This document shows positions 54,545-63,950 of a DNA stretch of 64,000 nt, piece after piece. The DNA is from Cytobacillus depressus. GTDB lineage: Bacteria; Bacillota; Bacilli; Bacillales; Cytobacillaceae. The stretch's first letter is position 1. Each line of letters opens with the position of its first letter. The position numbers and the translations under genes were made by a program. The notes under the pieces are model-generated. The model ran no database searches and was not told the origin of the DNA. It saw only the letters and a program-made list of their open reading frames with translations. The DNA is taken from contig NZ_WBOS01000001.1 of the NCBI RefSeq assembly GCF_008923245.1, forward strand, positions 620,001 to 684,000, in the 5' to 3' direction.

Positions 54545-56107
54545 TTACTCTGATTTCGATGTGTTCCATAGCATCATTCCGTCAAGAAAAGTCATGCCTT
54601 CTACTTTTTTGGATATACCATAAAAAAGATAGTAATCGCCAAACTTAGAAATTGGTAGATAGTCATACATTCTATCCTGAAGGTTATCCCATGCTTGCTT
54701 AGCCTCCTCTTTTGAAGTAGAAGAGTTAATCTCCTCCATTTGCTTTGTGATTTCTTCATCATTTGTCCAACCAGGCCATTTTGACCCTAAATAAAGAATT
54801 TGCGGTGGTGTCATTACCTTAGGGAAAGCAGTAATAAATGCGTCATATTCAGTTGGCTTAGCTCTAAGATCAATAAGGGTTGCCCAATCGATTACATCCA
54901 GCTTTACACTTACTCCAATTTTATCCAATTGTTCTTTAATAACGACTGCGGAATTGTACATCCAATCATAATCGCGAGTAGTTAAAATTCTTATTTCCTC
55001 GCCGTTGTAGCCAGCTTCATTTAATAATTTTTTTGCTAATTCTGTATCATTTATGTTATATCGATCTTTTCCAGCTTCGCTATACCACTCCTTCTGCTCT
55101 ATTACCATATGGCCATGGTCAAGCCTGAAAAACTTTTCATTTGAGTATGCGGCTAGCATAATACTTTCCATATCAAGGGCTGCGTTAACTGCCTGTCTCA
55201 TCTTTGCATTAGCAAAAATGCGATCCTCTTTGTTATAAATCAAACCTACTGGCCCCATTAAATCAATTTCGGTTTTAATATTTTTATCATTATTCAACAT
55301 ATCATAGTTATCAGGAGGAAGTGCTATTCCGATATCATATTGACCAGTCTGCACTCCTGACACACGTATTGAATTATCCGTAATAATATGAAAAAAGATA
55401 TCGTCGACTAAAGCTTCTTTTTTACCTGAAAGACCATCCGCTGGTAAATCAACAGGGATATAATCTTCGTACTTCGTAAAATGGATATATTGATCTTGTT
55501 TCCATTCAACAAATTTAAATGGACCCGTTCCTATATATTCAGTTGCTCCAGCTACATCAGCCGTTTCAGCAATTTCCTTAGGCATGATTACCGCCATTTG
55601 GCCCACATCTGCCAGTAAAGTAATAGCACCATATACACGCTTAGGCAGATTCATTGTGACTGTGTATTCGTCAACTTGTTCAAAAGCAGCCTCTGGAATG
55701 ACAGCCTGCGCTTTTGTAGAAATTTCTTTCCACTTATTAAGAGATGCGACAACGTCCTCTGCTTTCATTTCTTTCTCATTATGGAATTTAACGCCCTTGC
55801 GCAGATGGAAGGTATAGGTTTTTCCATCCTCGCTTTCATCTACTGTCTCAGCAAGCATAGGAACAATTTGATAGGAAGAGTTAAGAGCAACAAGCTGTTC
55901 GTAAATATTACGAGAGACTTCTGAAACAATTGTAGCAGTCGTTACTTGAGCGTCTAACGTAGAGGGCTGAGTATTAATAGCAACATGAAGTTCCCCTCCA
56001 GTTTTATTTTTAGTTTCAGATGGTTCAGATTGCTTAGTTGTCTCTGTTTTAGAGCTACACCCAGTAATTACAAATAGACAAATGAGAAGCAATAACCATT
56101 TTTTCAA
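54545..56107 (-). CDS. ABC transporter substrate-binding lipoprotein, family 5 (paralogue 4 of 6)
   Basis: 520 residues; lipobox VITGC (Cys16), Lys/Glu/Ser linker, then GGELHVAINTQPSTLDAQVTTATIVSEV, FHLRKGVKFHNEKEMKAEDV and GTGPFKFVEWKQDQYIHF; ends GMMLWNTSKSE. Positioned 41 bp after the M81 peptidase gene and ahead of the D-aminoacylase-like gene, so three genes (peptidase, receptor, deacylase) may form one transcription unit. Suggested ligand class: cyclic or D-amino-acid-containing peptides (inference). Confidence 0.92.
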   Translation of the reverse strand: MKKWLLLLICLFVITGCSSKTETTKQSEPSETKNKTGGELHVAINTQPSTLDAQVTTATIVSEVSRNIYEQLVALNSSYQIVPMLAETVDESEDGKTYTFHLRKGVKFHNEKEMKAEDVVASLNKWKEISTKAQAVIPEAAFEQVDEYTVTMNLPKRVYGAITLLADVGQMAVIMPKEIAETADVAGATEYIGTGPFKFVEWKQDQYIHFTKYEDYIPVDLPADGLSGKKEALVDDIFFHIITDNSIRVSGVQTGQYDIGIALPPDNYDMLNNDKNIKTEIDLMGPVGLIYNKEDRIFANAKMRQAVNAALDMESIMLAAYSNEKFFRLDHGHMVIEQKEWYSEAGKDRYNINDTELAKKLLNEAGYNGEEIRILTTRDYDWMYNSAVVIKEQLDKIGVSVKLDVIDWATLIDLRAKPTEYDAFITAFPKVMTPPQILYLGSKWPGWTNDEEITKQMEEINSSTSKEEAKQAWDNLQDRMYDYLPISKFGDYYLFYGISKKVEGMTFLDGMMLWNTSKSE

Positions 56108-56148
56108 TTGTTTTTCCCCCTTTATATAAATTAATTGTTACAGTTCCT

Positions 56149-57660
56149 TTACGAAGTCTTATTTGTACAGTAATTAAAATATTCAGAATAACTTTGGTGC
56201 ATCATATCATCAATCGGGTATCTTGGTCTTTGGATCTTTTTATATTTGAAACTATTTAAGTTAAGTGTACTTAATCCAGGTGAATCTACCGTGATGATCT
56301 TTTTAGCAATAGATTCATAAACTGCTCTAAAATGTTGGCTTGACTTTATACCGACGATCGGAACCTCACTTACAGCAATTCCATGAAGAAGGAAGAGCTG
56401 TTCATCAAAGACTTGATTTCGAAGACATCCGACAATAATATCAAGTCCGCCAACCTGAATCCGAACTGTCCTTCCTAGATTCACAACCTTCCCTTTCCAC
56501 ATAGGGGATGATTGAATATAGATACCATCTGTCAGTGTTTTAATGTATCCTTTAATAAAAACTGGTTCACCATGAAATTGATCTGTTTTTCCGCCAAGAT
56601 ATGCTTCGATATGTGTGCCGACCCCTTGTTTATGAGCAAGCTCTACAACTTCAGGATCGTATATTAATCCAATGCAAGCTTTTTTTAGCTTTGCATTAAG
56701 CATCGCTCTTAGTAATCGAGTTCCATCACACGGTGTGCCAGCACCAGGGTTATCTGATGTTTCATTTATTACAACTGGGCACATATTTAACTTCTGAGCT
56801 CTCTCAATACCTTCCTCCGGTGTAGGTCTTTTTGGAAAAAACTGTTCCCTTTTCTCCCACACAAATGAAGAAACAGATTTCGCTGTTATTTCCGCTAATT
56901 CTCTGTTATCATCTGTGATACATAAGACGGAAACTCCTGCAAAAGGTACATCTGTATACGGAAATCCATGGAAAAAAGTACAATCAAGTATTCCTAGCTG
57001 ATTTTCTTTTTCATTGCAAAATTCATTAATATTTTTTACTGGTGATAGGTTTGAAGTGGAAGTAGGAATCATCAACGGAAGCTGTTCTAAATGCATTGTA
57101 GGAATGATTTCCTTTTTGACAAGTTGATAGGCACGATTAATTGCCTCAAACCCTTTCTCATAGGAGTCTGTATGGGGATATAGCTTTACACCTAACAAAA
57201 GATCCGCTGTTTTTACCATTTTTCGCGTCATGTTTCCATGGAGATCAAGAGTTGCAACAATGGGAATTCCCGAGCCGACTATCTCCCGAATAAATTGGAG
57301 AAAGTCTCCTTCTAAGTCATCAATCCCCTCAACAACTCCCGCTCCATGAAGTGCTAGACATACAGCATCAAGCTCCTGTATTCTTGATAAATTTCTTTGA
57401 AAATGACTTTTAATCGTTTCGTATGTTTCGTTTGTAATAATTCCAGATGGAAGTGCGCCGGCGCAGAAAGTAGGAATAACTTCTATTTGTAGTTGTGATG
57501 CACCGTCAATCATACCTCCTAAGTAATCCTTCACACCCTTATGATTTTCTATGAGAATGGTTTCATCTTCCCATTCCCATTTTTTAAAAGTATCCTCTGT
57601 TGTCGTGATGTTGGAAAATGTGTTTGTCTCATGAGATAGCTGACCAATGGCAATTTTCAA
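56149..57660 (-). CDS. M81 family metallopeptidase (MlrC-like)
   Basis: 503-residue protein of the MlrC family, named after the enzyme that degrades linearised microcystin in Sphingomonas. It begins MKIAIGQLSHETNTFSN, the family hallmark with a zinc His, followed by CLALHGAGVVEG, ATLDLHGN (metal ligands), PHTDSYEKG and INETSDNPGAGTPCDGTRLLRAML. Cytoplasmic, no signal peptide. Such genes are common near peptide ABC receptors; 41 bp separates it from receptor 4. It likely cleaves unusual peptides that resist ordinary peptidases. Confidence 0.9.
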   Translation of the reverse strand: MKIAIGQLSHETNTFSNITTTEDTFKKWEWEDETILIENHKGVKDYLGGMIDGASQLQIEVIPTFCAGALPSGIITNETYETIKSHFQRNLSRIQELDAVCLALHGAGVVEGIDDLEGDFLQFIREIVGSGIPIVATLDLHGNMTRKMVKTADLLLGVKLYPHTDSYEKGFEAINRAYQLVKKEIIPTMHLEQLPLMIPTSTSNLSPVKNINEFCNEKENQLGILDCTFFHGFPYTDVPFAGVSVLCITDDNRELAEITAKSVSSFVWEKREQFFPKRPTPEEGIERAQKLNMCPVVINETSDNPGAGTPCDGTRLLRAMLNAKLKKACIGLIYDPEVVELAHKQGVGTHIEAYLGGKTDQFHGEPVFIKGYIKTLTDGIYIQSSPMWKGKVVNLGRTVRIQVGGLDIIVGCLRNQVFDEQLFLLHGIAVSEVPIVGIKSSQHFRAVYESIAKKIITVDSPGLSTLNLNSFKYKKIQRPRYPIDDMMHQSYSEYFNYCTNKTS

Positions 57661-57962
57661 TTAAGATACCTCCTAATATTTTTTGAAGTGAATGTATTTT
57701 TACTCTTTTAAATGAAATATATGTCGTGGCTTATCTCTTGACTGAGGTGCTTCCTTGCCAATCACAATAATTGCATTCGATTTTTGAAGCAGTCCAAATA
57801 TCCTTTGTATACTCTAATTAGGGAGCAGTTCAATTTTTAAGTATTTTTGTCAAATTAGTTTAAGCTAGCAAAAATAGATTCATATAATAAAAAACAGCGA
57901 AAAAAGTTAAATTCAACCTTCTCCGCTATTTTTTTCATTTATTTCAATGCAAGCTTTTGCTG
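57661..57962. promoter_or_regulatory. Intergenic region upstream of the M81 gene
   Basis: 302 bp: ribosome site next to 57660, AT-rich promoter DNA for the M81-receptor-deacylase unit, and the terminator of the amidohydrolase gene at 57890-57934. No strong operator recognised. Confidence 0.45.
57890..57934 (-). terminator. Terminator of the amidohydrolase gene
   Basis: Minus strand AAATAGCG ... CGCTGTTTTTTATTA with inner AAGGTTGAATTTAACTT pairing, 28 bp past the stop at 57963. Confidence 0.7.
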
Positions 57963-59234
57963 TTATACAGCGGCAACAGTTACCTTCACGGCTCTTAAAT
58001 CCTTTACTATTTTTCCATCCTTCATTACCGTAACGATGTTATCAGTATTTTCAAGAACTTTAATATTCTCAATAGGATTATCATTAACAATGATTATGTC
58101 GGCAAATTTCCCTGCTTCGAGTGTACCTATTTGATCTTCCCAACCCATGCATTCTGCAGCAGTTTTCGTTGATGCGACAATTGTTTCCATCGGTGACATA
58201 CCGATTTCACACATTAAATTTAATTCCCGGAGATTAATGCCATGTTTGAAGACACCTGCGTCTGTGCCCATCGCAATTTTCACGCCTGCTTTATATGCTT
58301 TTTCAATACTTGCTTTATGTGTATCAATGACTTCACGCGCTTTTTTTACCGCATATTCTGGCATATTGCCATGTTCCGCTGCTGATTCAAGAACTCCAAT
58401 TGGAGCAAGCAATGTTGGGACGAGGTAAGTACCATGCTTTAACATTAACTCGATTACCTCATCGTCAAGGTAAATACCATGTTCAATTGAATGAATTCCT
58501 GCTTTTATAGCATTTTTAATTCCTTCTGAACCTTGGGCGTGTGCCATTACTTTTTTGCCGCGATGATAATTTGCTTCATCTACAATAATAGACAATTCTT
58601 CTGGTGAAAACTGTGTATATTCCGGATGGTCCGTTGGGCTCATTACTCCTCCAGTTGCATGGACTTTAATGATGTCTGCCCCTGCTCGTAACATTTGGCG
58701 AACCTTCTTCCTTACTTCTTCTGGGCCATCACAAAGCCCACTTGGTGATCCCGGGTATTCAGGTTTTGTTAAATCGATTCCAGACAATGTCCAGGAGTCG
58801 CCATGTCCTCCTGTCGTTGTTAATGCGTCAATCGAAATTTGCATACGCGGTCCAAGCACCATCCCTGACTCCACTGCTTGTTTAATACCTGCATCCGTAC
58901 CACCCGCATCACGTACAGTAGTAATTCCGGCATTAATTGTTGCTTTCATATAATCTAGTGTTTTATAAAAGCGGAGTGAGAATGGGCTGCTAGTTTTATC
59001 TTCAAGGCCAGCTAATTGGAAAGTAAGATGTACATGTGTATCAATTAATCCAGGTAGAATATATCCTCCGTTAGCATCCATAGTTATTATTTCAGCATCT
59101 GAAGGCAATTCTAGATTATTTTTTTTCCCGACTGCTTGAATAATGTTATTTTTTATTAGTACTGCCGCTTCCTTAATTGGTTCTCCGCCAAATCCATCAA
59201 TTAATGTTCCATTTTCAATTAACACATATGCCAT
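57963..59234 (-). CDS. Amidohydrolase of the imidazolonepropionase / Xaa-Pro dipeptidase-like group
   Basis: Metal-dependent amidohydrolase, 423 residues from ATG 59234 (GTGGAGGG upstream; an in-frame GTG five codons earlier is discarded). GGYILPGLIDTHVHLTFQLAG (HxH), ADIIKVHATGGVMSPTDHPEYTQFS (carboxylated-Lys region), VMAHAQGSEGIKNAIKAGIHSIEHG (His) and GTDAGVFKHG (catalytic Asp). Similar enzymes hydrolyse Xaa-Pro/Xaa-Arg dipeptides, N-acyl amino acids or organophosphates. Located 25 bp after receptor 5, so it probably acts on what that receptor delivers. Confidence 0.88.
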   Translation of the reverse strand: MAYVLIENGTLIDGFGGEPIKEAAVLIKNNIIQAVGKKNNLELPSDAEIITMDANGGYILPGLIDTHVHLTFQLAGLEDKTSSPFSLRFYKTLDYMKATINAGITTVRDAGGTDAGIKQAVESGMVLGPRMQISIDALTTTGGHGDSWTLSGIDLTKPEYPGSPSGLCDGPEEVRKKVRQMLRAGADIIKVHATGGVMSPTDHPEYTQFSPEELSIIVDEANYHRGKKVMAHAQGSEGIKNAIKAGIHSIEHGIYLDDEVIELMLKHGTYLVPTLLAPIGVLESAAEHGNMPEYAVKKAREVIDTHKASIEKAYKAGVKIAMGTDAGVFKHGINLRELNLMCEIGMSPMETIVASTKTAAECMGWEDQIGTLEAGKFADIIIVNDNPIENIKVLENTDNIVTVMKDGKIVKDLRAVKVTVAAV

Positions 59235-59258
59235 GTTTTTTCCCTCCACTTTGATATA

Positions 59259-60842
59259 TTATTCGTACACTTTTGTATTCCATAGAAGTGGCCCATCTAA
59301 AATTGTTAGGCCTTCTACCTTACTTGTTGACGGAAAGAAATCATAGTAGAATCCTAGGTTCGATGCTGGCAAATATTCTTTCCATCCATATTCCTGCAAT
59401 TCGCCAAATGTTTTTTTGGCTTCTTCAGTAGAAGAAGATGCTTTGATGTCATTTAGGAAATTTACAATGTTTTCATCTTTTGTAAATCCATGCTGATTGT
59501 ATGTTAAATATAAAATTTGTGACGGCGTTGTAACTGTTGAAACTCCGGTAATAAATATATTCCAATTTTTAGGATCTCTTTCTCTTTCCATCAGTGTAGG
59601 CCAGTCATACACATCGAGCTTTGCATTAATACCTGATTTAGCCAATTGTTCTTTTATTACGACCGAAGCATTGTACAAATGGTCGTAATCTCTTGTTGTA
59701 AGAATAACGATTTCTTCACCATTGTATCCAGCCTTTTGTAAATATTCCTTTGCCAATTCTAGGTTTGCTTGATTATATGCTTCTTTTCCCGTACTACTGT
59801 ACCAGCCTTTTTGGCTATTATGCATATAACCACCATCCAATTCGAACAGATCTTTATTGGCTAGGGCACCAAGCATTACTTCTTCTGAATTAATTATGGC
59901 ATTTACAGCTTTTCTCAAATTAATATCGGTAAGAGCTCCCTCCTCTTTATTGTAGATTAACGATAAGTTTCCATATAGGCTCATATAGGTCTTAAGGTTT
60001 GAATCTGCTTTCACTTGTTCGTAGCTATCTATTGGAACCGAATACGCAAAATCATATTGTCCTGTTTGAAGACCCGCAAATCGTGTCGAAGAATCATCAA
60101 CGATATCAAAATAAAGATCGGTTATGAGCGCTTCTTTTTTTCCACTCATTCCGTCCGGCTCTGTTTTTACAGCTTGATAATCATCAAATTTTGTAAGTTT
60201 GATATATTGATCCTGTTTCCACTCTACAAACTTGAAAGGCCCTGTTCCTATATATTCTTTTGCACCTTCGGGCCCTGCGGCTTCAGCTATTTCCTTTGGC
60301 ATAATTCCAGCAAATTGCTTTGGAGTAGCGAGAACATCAAGCGTTTCAAAATTTGGCTTATCCAGCTGGAAGATTACCTTGTAATCCCCATCAACTTCAA
60401 ACTGAGCATCTCCGAAGGCCACTTTTGCAGCTGGAGAAGCTTTAAGCCAATGGTTCATAGATGCTACAACATCTTCCGCTTTCATTTCTTTGCCGTTATG
60501 AAACTTAACCCCCTGTCTTAAAGTAAACGTATATGTTTTTCCATCATCGCTTACATTGTATGTTTCAGCGAGCATTGGTACTGGCTCGTATTTAGAATTA
60601 AGTGTGAGGAGCTGTTCGAATATATGTCGTGCAGTATATTTCGTCGAAGCTCCGGCTGTCATTGCTGGATCAAGAGTTGGCGGCTGTCCGTTCAATGCAG
60701 CATGCATTTCTGTTTTGGTTTTCCCTTCGGACTCAACAGGTTTATTCCCTGCAGACTCACTTGACTGTTTTCCCTCACCGCTACATGCAACAAGGAAAAA
60801 TGCCATTAAGACGGCAATAAATCCTTTAAATTTCTTTTTCAT
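59259..60842 (-). CDS. ABC transporter substrate-binding lipoprotein, family 5 (paralogue 5 of 6)
   Basis: 527 residues; signal with lipobox FLVAC (Cys20), Ser/Glu-rich linker, then MHAALNGQPPTLDPAMTAGASTKYTARHIFEQ, FTLRQGVKFHNGKEMKAEDV and GTGPFKFVEWKQDQYIKL; ends GPLLWNTKVYE. Forms an operon with the amidohydrolase 25 bp downstream and possibly with CapA upstream (74 bp gap, no terminator). Closest in sequence to receptors 4 and 6 by eye. Confidence 0.92.
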   Translation of the reverse strand: MKKKFKGFIAVLMAFFLVACSGEGKQSSESAGNKPVESEGKTKTEMHAALNGQPPTLDPAMTAGASTKYTARHIFEQLLTLNSKYEPVPMLAETYNVSDDGKTYTFTLRQGVKFHNGKEMKAEDVVASMNHWLKASPAAKVAFGDAQFEVDGDYKVIFQLDKPNFETLDVLATPKQFAGIMPKEIAEAAGPEGAKEYIGTGPFKFVEWKQDQYIKLTKFDDYQAVKTEPDGMSGKKEALITDLYFDIVDDSSTRFAGLQTGQYDFAYSVPIDSYEQVKADSNLKTYMSLYGNLSLIYNKEEGALTDINLRKAVNAIINSEEVMLGALANKDLFELDGGYMHNSQKGWYSSTGKEAYNQANLELAKEYLQKAGYNGEEIVILTTRDYDHLYNASVVIKEQLAKSGINAKLDVYDWPTLMERERDPKNWNIFITGVSTVTTPSQILYLTYNQHGFTKDENIVNFLNDIKASSSTEEAKKTFGELQEYGWKEYLPASNLGFYYDFFPSTSKVEGLTILDGPLLWNTKVYE

Positions 60843-60916
60843 ACCGTAAATCCTCCCAATAAATAATTTGCATTTACTATTACGCCTTCTATTCGTCAGC
60901 CTGATTGGTCACAATA

Positions 60917-62257
60917 TCAACATGAAGTTTTTAAAATTGAATTACAGTATATTTTGCCAATTCCATTCTCAATACTAATCTTTGTGCCAAAAGGTTCTGA
61001 TAGTTCTTGTAATCGTTTAAGAGTACCTATATTGTTTGAAATGTAAGGAAATCCAGTTTGATGCCTCTTTTTACCGTAATCTAAATCAATTGGGTATATA
61101 GTAATTTCTTCTAATTCTCCATTTCTCATTGTCCATGTAGGTAATATAGACTCCATCATTTCTGGTATGCTTAGTAACCCTTTTGTTCCACCTTTTGTTT
61201 TCATATCCATTGCTTGCATAACTCCATATTCATTAGGTATATTATGTTTGTCATAGAAATCTTGTGGAAGAACATCTAATGTTTCATTTTGAAAAATGAA
61301 ATTACCTAAACCATGGAAAATCGGCTTGTTATTATAAATTTCGATACCTCTAATCGTATGAGGACCGTGTCCAATTATTGCATGAGCACCAGCATCTATG
61401 AATCTTCTTGCTGCAATTTTAACGAAATCCGCAGCTTCTCTTTTATTAACACCTTTCATTTCATGGGCATGAAAATTCACCACCACATAGTCTGCTTGTC
61501 GGCGTGAATCGTCTATTAATCTTTCTATTCGTTTCATATCCTTTTCATTAGTTTCTGTGACAAGCCCTTCTTTATTTCCAACCTCAAATAACATAGGGTA
61601 ACCATATTGATCATTCCCAAATGGCAAAATATTCTCAGGAAATGGTAAAATAAAAGCTTCATTTATTGCCATTTGCGTAAAAGCATTTATTTCTGTCTTC
61701 TCTGCAATTCCTTTTAATACTGTCATTTCTTCTTTACTAATAATATGTCTTCTAACATGACGAAGACCATTTATACCGGGCCTTCCTTTTATATTGTGTC
61801 GTTGTTCTGTAGCCATATGAGTCAAATGCGAAACTACTGAAACCGATATAAAGGCGACTCGACCAGCAATGGTATCAAGAAATGCTGGTTTTCCTGCTTC
61901 ATACAAATTTTCTCCAGTTCCTGTATGTAGTATTCCCGCTCTATCAAGATAGCAATTTGTAGCTTCTAAGCCTTCATAATTATAGTCAAATGCATGGTTA
62001 TTCGCTGTTCCGACAAGATTAAATCCATATTCCTTTAAATCGTCCAAACGATCTGGTGTTGTTTTTACATGAGTTCCTCCTGAAATTGCACCTGGAATAC
62101 CCTCATTACAAACAATACTAATTTCCAAGTTTGTAATCCTAGCATCAGCAGATTTTACTATATCCCTAATTTTCATAAAGTTTTCTTCTTGATAACTTGG
62201 CACTCTTCTTGTTTGTAAATAATCCCCCGTTGCTACAAAAGAAATGGTGTCTTTCAT
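60917..62257 (-). CDS. CapA/PgsA-type metallophosphoesterase-fold protein
   Basis: 446-residue protein of the PGA_cap family (CapA, YwtB), a calcineurin-like fold linked to poly-gamma-glutamate capsule systems. Seen: FVATGDYLQTRR, NLEISIV, GTANNHAFDYNYEGL (GNHxxD variant), VNFHAHEMKG and GAHAIIGHGPHTIRGIEIYNNKPIFHGLGNFIFQ, all family metal-site motifs. No signal peptide or N-terminal membrane anchor, so unlike YwtB it looks cytosolic. No capB/capC genes are present; instead it is flanked by peptide receptors 5 and 6. Probably a hydrolase on a peptide or phosphorylated ligand; the role is unknown. Confidence 0.87.
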   Translation of the reverse strand: MKDTISFVATGDYLQTRRVPSYQEENFMKIRDIVKSADARITNLEISIVCNEGIPGAISGGTHVKTTPDRLDDLKEYGFNLVGTANNHAFDYNYEGLEATNCYLDRAGILHTGTGENLYEAGKPAFLDTIAGRVAFISVSVVSHLTHMATEQRHNIKGRPGINGLRHVRRHIISKEEMTVLKGIAEKTEINAFTQMAINEAFILPFPENILPFGNDQYGYPMLFEVGNKEGLVTETNEKDMKRIERLIDDSRRQADYVVVNFHAHEMKGVNKREAADFVKIAARRFIDAGAHAIIGHGPHTIRGIEIYNNKPIFHGLGNFIFQNETLDVLPQDFYDKHNIPNEYGVMQAMDMKTKGGTKGLLSIPEMMESILPTWTMRNGELEEITIYPIDLDYGKKRHQTGFPYISNNIGTLKRLQELSEPFGTKISIENGIGKIYCNSILKTSC

Positions 62258-62300
62258 TTTTTGAACATCCCCTAAATTAAATTTCCATAGTTAATTAAAA

Positions 62301-62342
62301 AGGTTAACACTTGAACTTTTACCATTATTCAAGTGTTAACCT
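62301..62342 (-). terminator. Terminator of the sixth substrate-binding protein gene
   Basis: AGGTTAACACTTGAA, 12-base loop, TTCAAGTGTTAACCT: 15-bp perfect stem 16 bp past the stop codon, then TTTTTAATTAA in the minus direction. Confidence 0.92.
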
Positions 62343-62357
62343 AGAAAGACATGATAT

Positions 62358-63950
62358 TTACTTATTCAAACTTGTGTTCCAAAGAATAATTCCTTCAAAA
62401 TAACTATTACCAGCTATACTGTCTCTATAAGCAGAGAAAGTATAAAAGTCCCCAATTTTAATATATGGTACGTATTCACTCCAGTTATACTTTTGTGATT
62501 CAACCCATTTATCAAATGCTTCTTCATCTGTCGAAGCGGTTCTGATTTCCTCTGTTAATGATTTAAGTTTCTCAGATTCAGCCCATCCCGGATAAGTAGG
62601 ATCGAGTGCTAACAATTGAGTTGGGATTGATACGGGAGAAAAACTAGTAATATATGCATCATAACTAGATGGTTCTGTTCGCTTTTGTGTTAAAGTTGGC
62701 CAATCCACTATGTCAATTTCCGTTTTAATCCCTAGTGCTTCTAACTGATCTTTCATAACAACAGCAGTATTATAAATATATTCATAATCGCGTGTTGCCA
62801 AGATCCTAACCGTTTGACCTTTGTAACTTGATTCTTCTAGAAGCTCTTTCGCTTTTTTAGTATCATTTTGGTTATAAAAATCCTTCCCAGAATCTGTATA
62901 CCATTTCGCTTGTTCCTGATACATTAATCCATTGTCTAGTCGATAAAAATCCTTATTTCCCATTGCTCCAAATAATATGTCTTCATTATTAATTCCCAGG
63001 TTCACTGCTTGTCTAATTTTTTCATCGGTAAAAACACCTTCTTTTTTATTAAAGACAAAACTGATACCTCCATATAAATTAAGCAGAGGAGTGACATCTG
63101 AAGAACTTTTAATTTGTTCATAACTATCGTACGGTATTTGATAAGCAAGATCATATTGCCCTGTAGTTATTCCAGCTAATCTAGTAGATCCATCGTTAAC
63201 AATATTAAAGTATATATTGTCTACTAATGCTTCCTTTTTGCCTGATAAACCTTTTGATGGTGTATTAAGTGATTGGTAGCCATCATACTTTTCTAAGTGG
63301 ACATATTGATCTTGTTTCCACTCAACAAGTTTGAATGGCCCTGTCCCGACAATCTCATTTATTCCTTCTTCGGGAGCATTTTCAATAATTTCTTTTGGCA
63401 TGATAGCAGCAAATTGATTTGTAGAGGCAACAATATCAAAGATTCCAATTGTAGGCTTCTTAATCTTCAAGGCTACAACGTAGTCATCTTCAACTACAAA
63501 TTCCCCTTCTCCAATTGCATTAGCAGCTCTCGTAGATTTCTTTAACCAGCGATTCATTGAAGCAGCTACATCTTCTGCAGTCATTTCCTTACCATTGTGA
63601 AACTTGATTCCTTCTCTTAATTTAAATGTATATGTTAATCCGTCCTCGCTTTTTTCAAAAGACTCGGCAAGCATTGGGGCTACTTCATAATTCGGATCCA
63701 AAACTAAAAGAGTTTCAAAAATATGTCTAGCGATTTCTTTTGTTGCAGTAGTTGTAGTAATCTGAGGATCTAAAGTTGGCGGTTGTGCATCAATTGCGAC
63801 ATGAATATCGCCACCGCTAACTATAGTCGTACTCTCTTCTGGCTTTTCGCTTTTTTTGGTATCTGATTTATCGGCACTACATCCTGCAATAAATATCGCA
63901 AATATCAAAAACATTAAAAGTATGCAGTGATTTTTTAACTTCAAAGTCAT
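62358..63950 (-). CDS. ABC transporter substrate-binding lipoprotein, family 5 (paralogue 6 of 6)
   Basis: 530 residues; lipobox FIAGC (Cys24), Lys/Ser/Glu linker, then GGDIHVAIDAQPPTLDPQITTTTATKEIARHIFE, FKLREGIKFHNGKEMTAEDV and GTGPFKLVEWKQDQYVHL; ends GIILWNTSLNK. ATG 63950 has AAGGGG upstream. A strong terminator isolates it from CapA, so it may be a single-gene unit or the end of an operon continuing beyond the right edge. If its permease genes exist locally, they must lie to the right of the window. Confidence 0.92.
   Translation of the reverse strand: MTLKLKNHCILLMFLIFAIFIAGCSADKSDTKKSEKPEESTTIVSGGDIHVAIDAQPPTLDPQITTTTATKEIARHIFETLLVLDPNYEVAPMLAESFEKSEDGLTYTFKLREGIKFHNGKEMTAEDVAASMNRWLKKSTRAANAIGEGEFVVEDDYVVALKIKKPTIGIFDIVASTNQFAAIMPKEIIENAPEEGINEIVGTGPFKLVEWKQDQYVHLEKYDGYQSLNTPSKGLSGKKEALVDNIYFNIVNDGSTRLAGITTGQYDLAYQIPYDSYEQIKSSSDVTPLLNLYGGISFVFNKKEGVFTDEKIRQAVNLGINNEDILFGAMGNKDFYRLDNGLMYQEQAKWYTDSGKDFYNQNDTKKAKELLEESSYKGQTVRILATRDYEYIYNTAVVMKDQLEALGIKTEIDIVDWPTLTQKRTEPSSYDAYITSFSPVSIPTQLLALDPTYPGWAESEKLKSLTEEIRTASTDEEAFDKWVESQKYNWSEYVPYIKIGDFYTFSAYRDSIAGNSYFEGIILWNTSLNK

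Noticed and set aside
62190-62215. TTGGCACTCTTCTTGT as a second sigma-54 promoter
   Set aside because: The -12 element reads TTGT rather than TTGC, it lies inside the CapA coding region, and it points away from any gene start.
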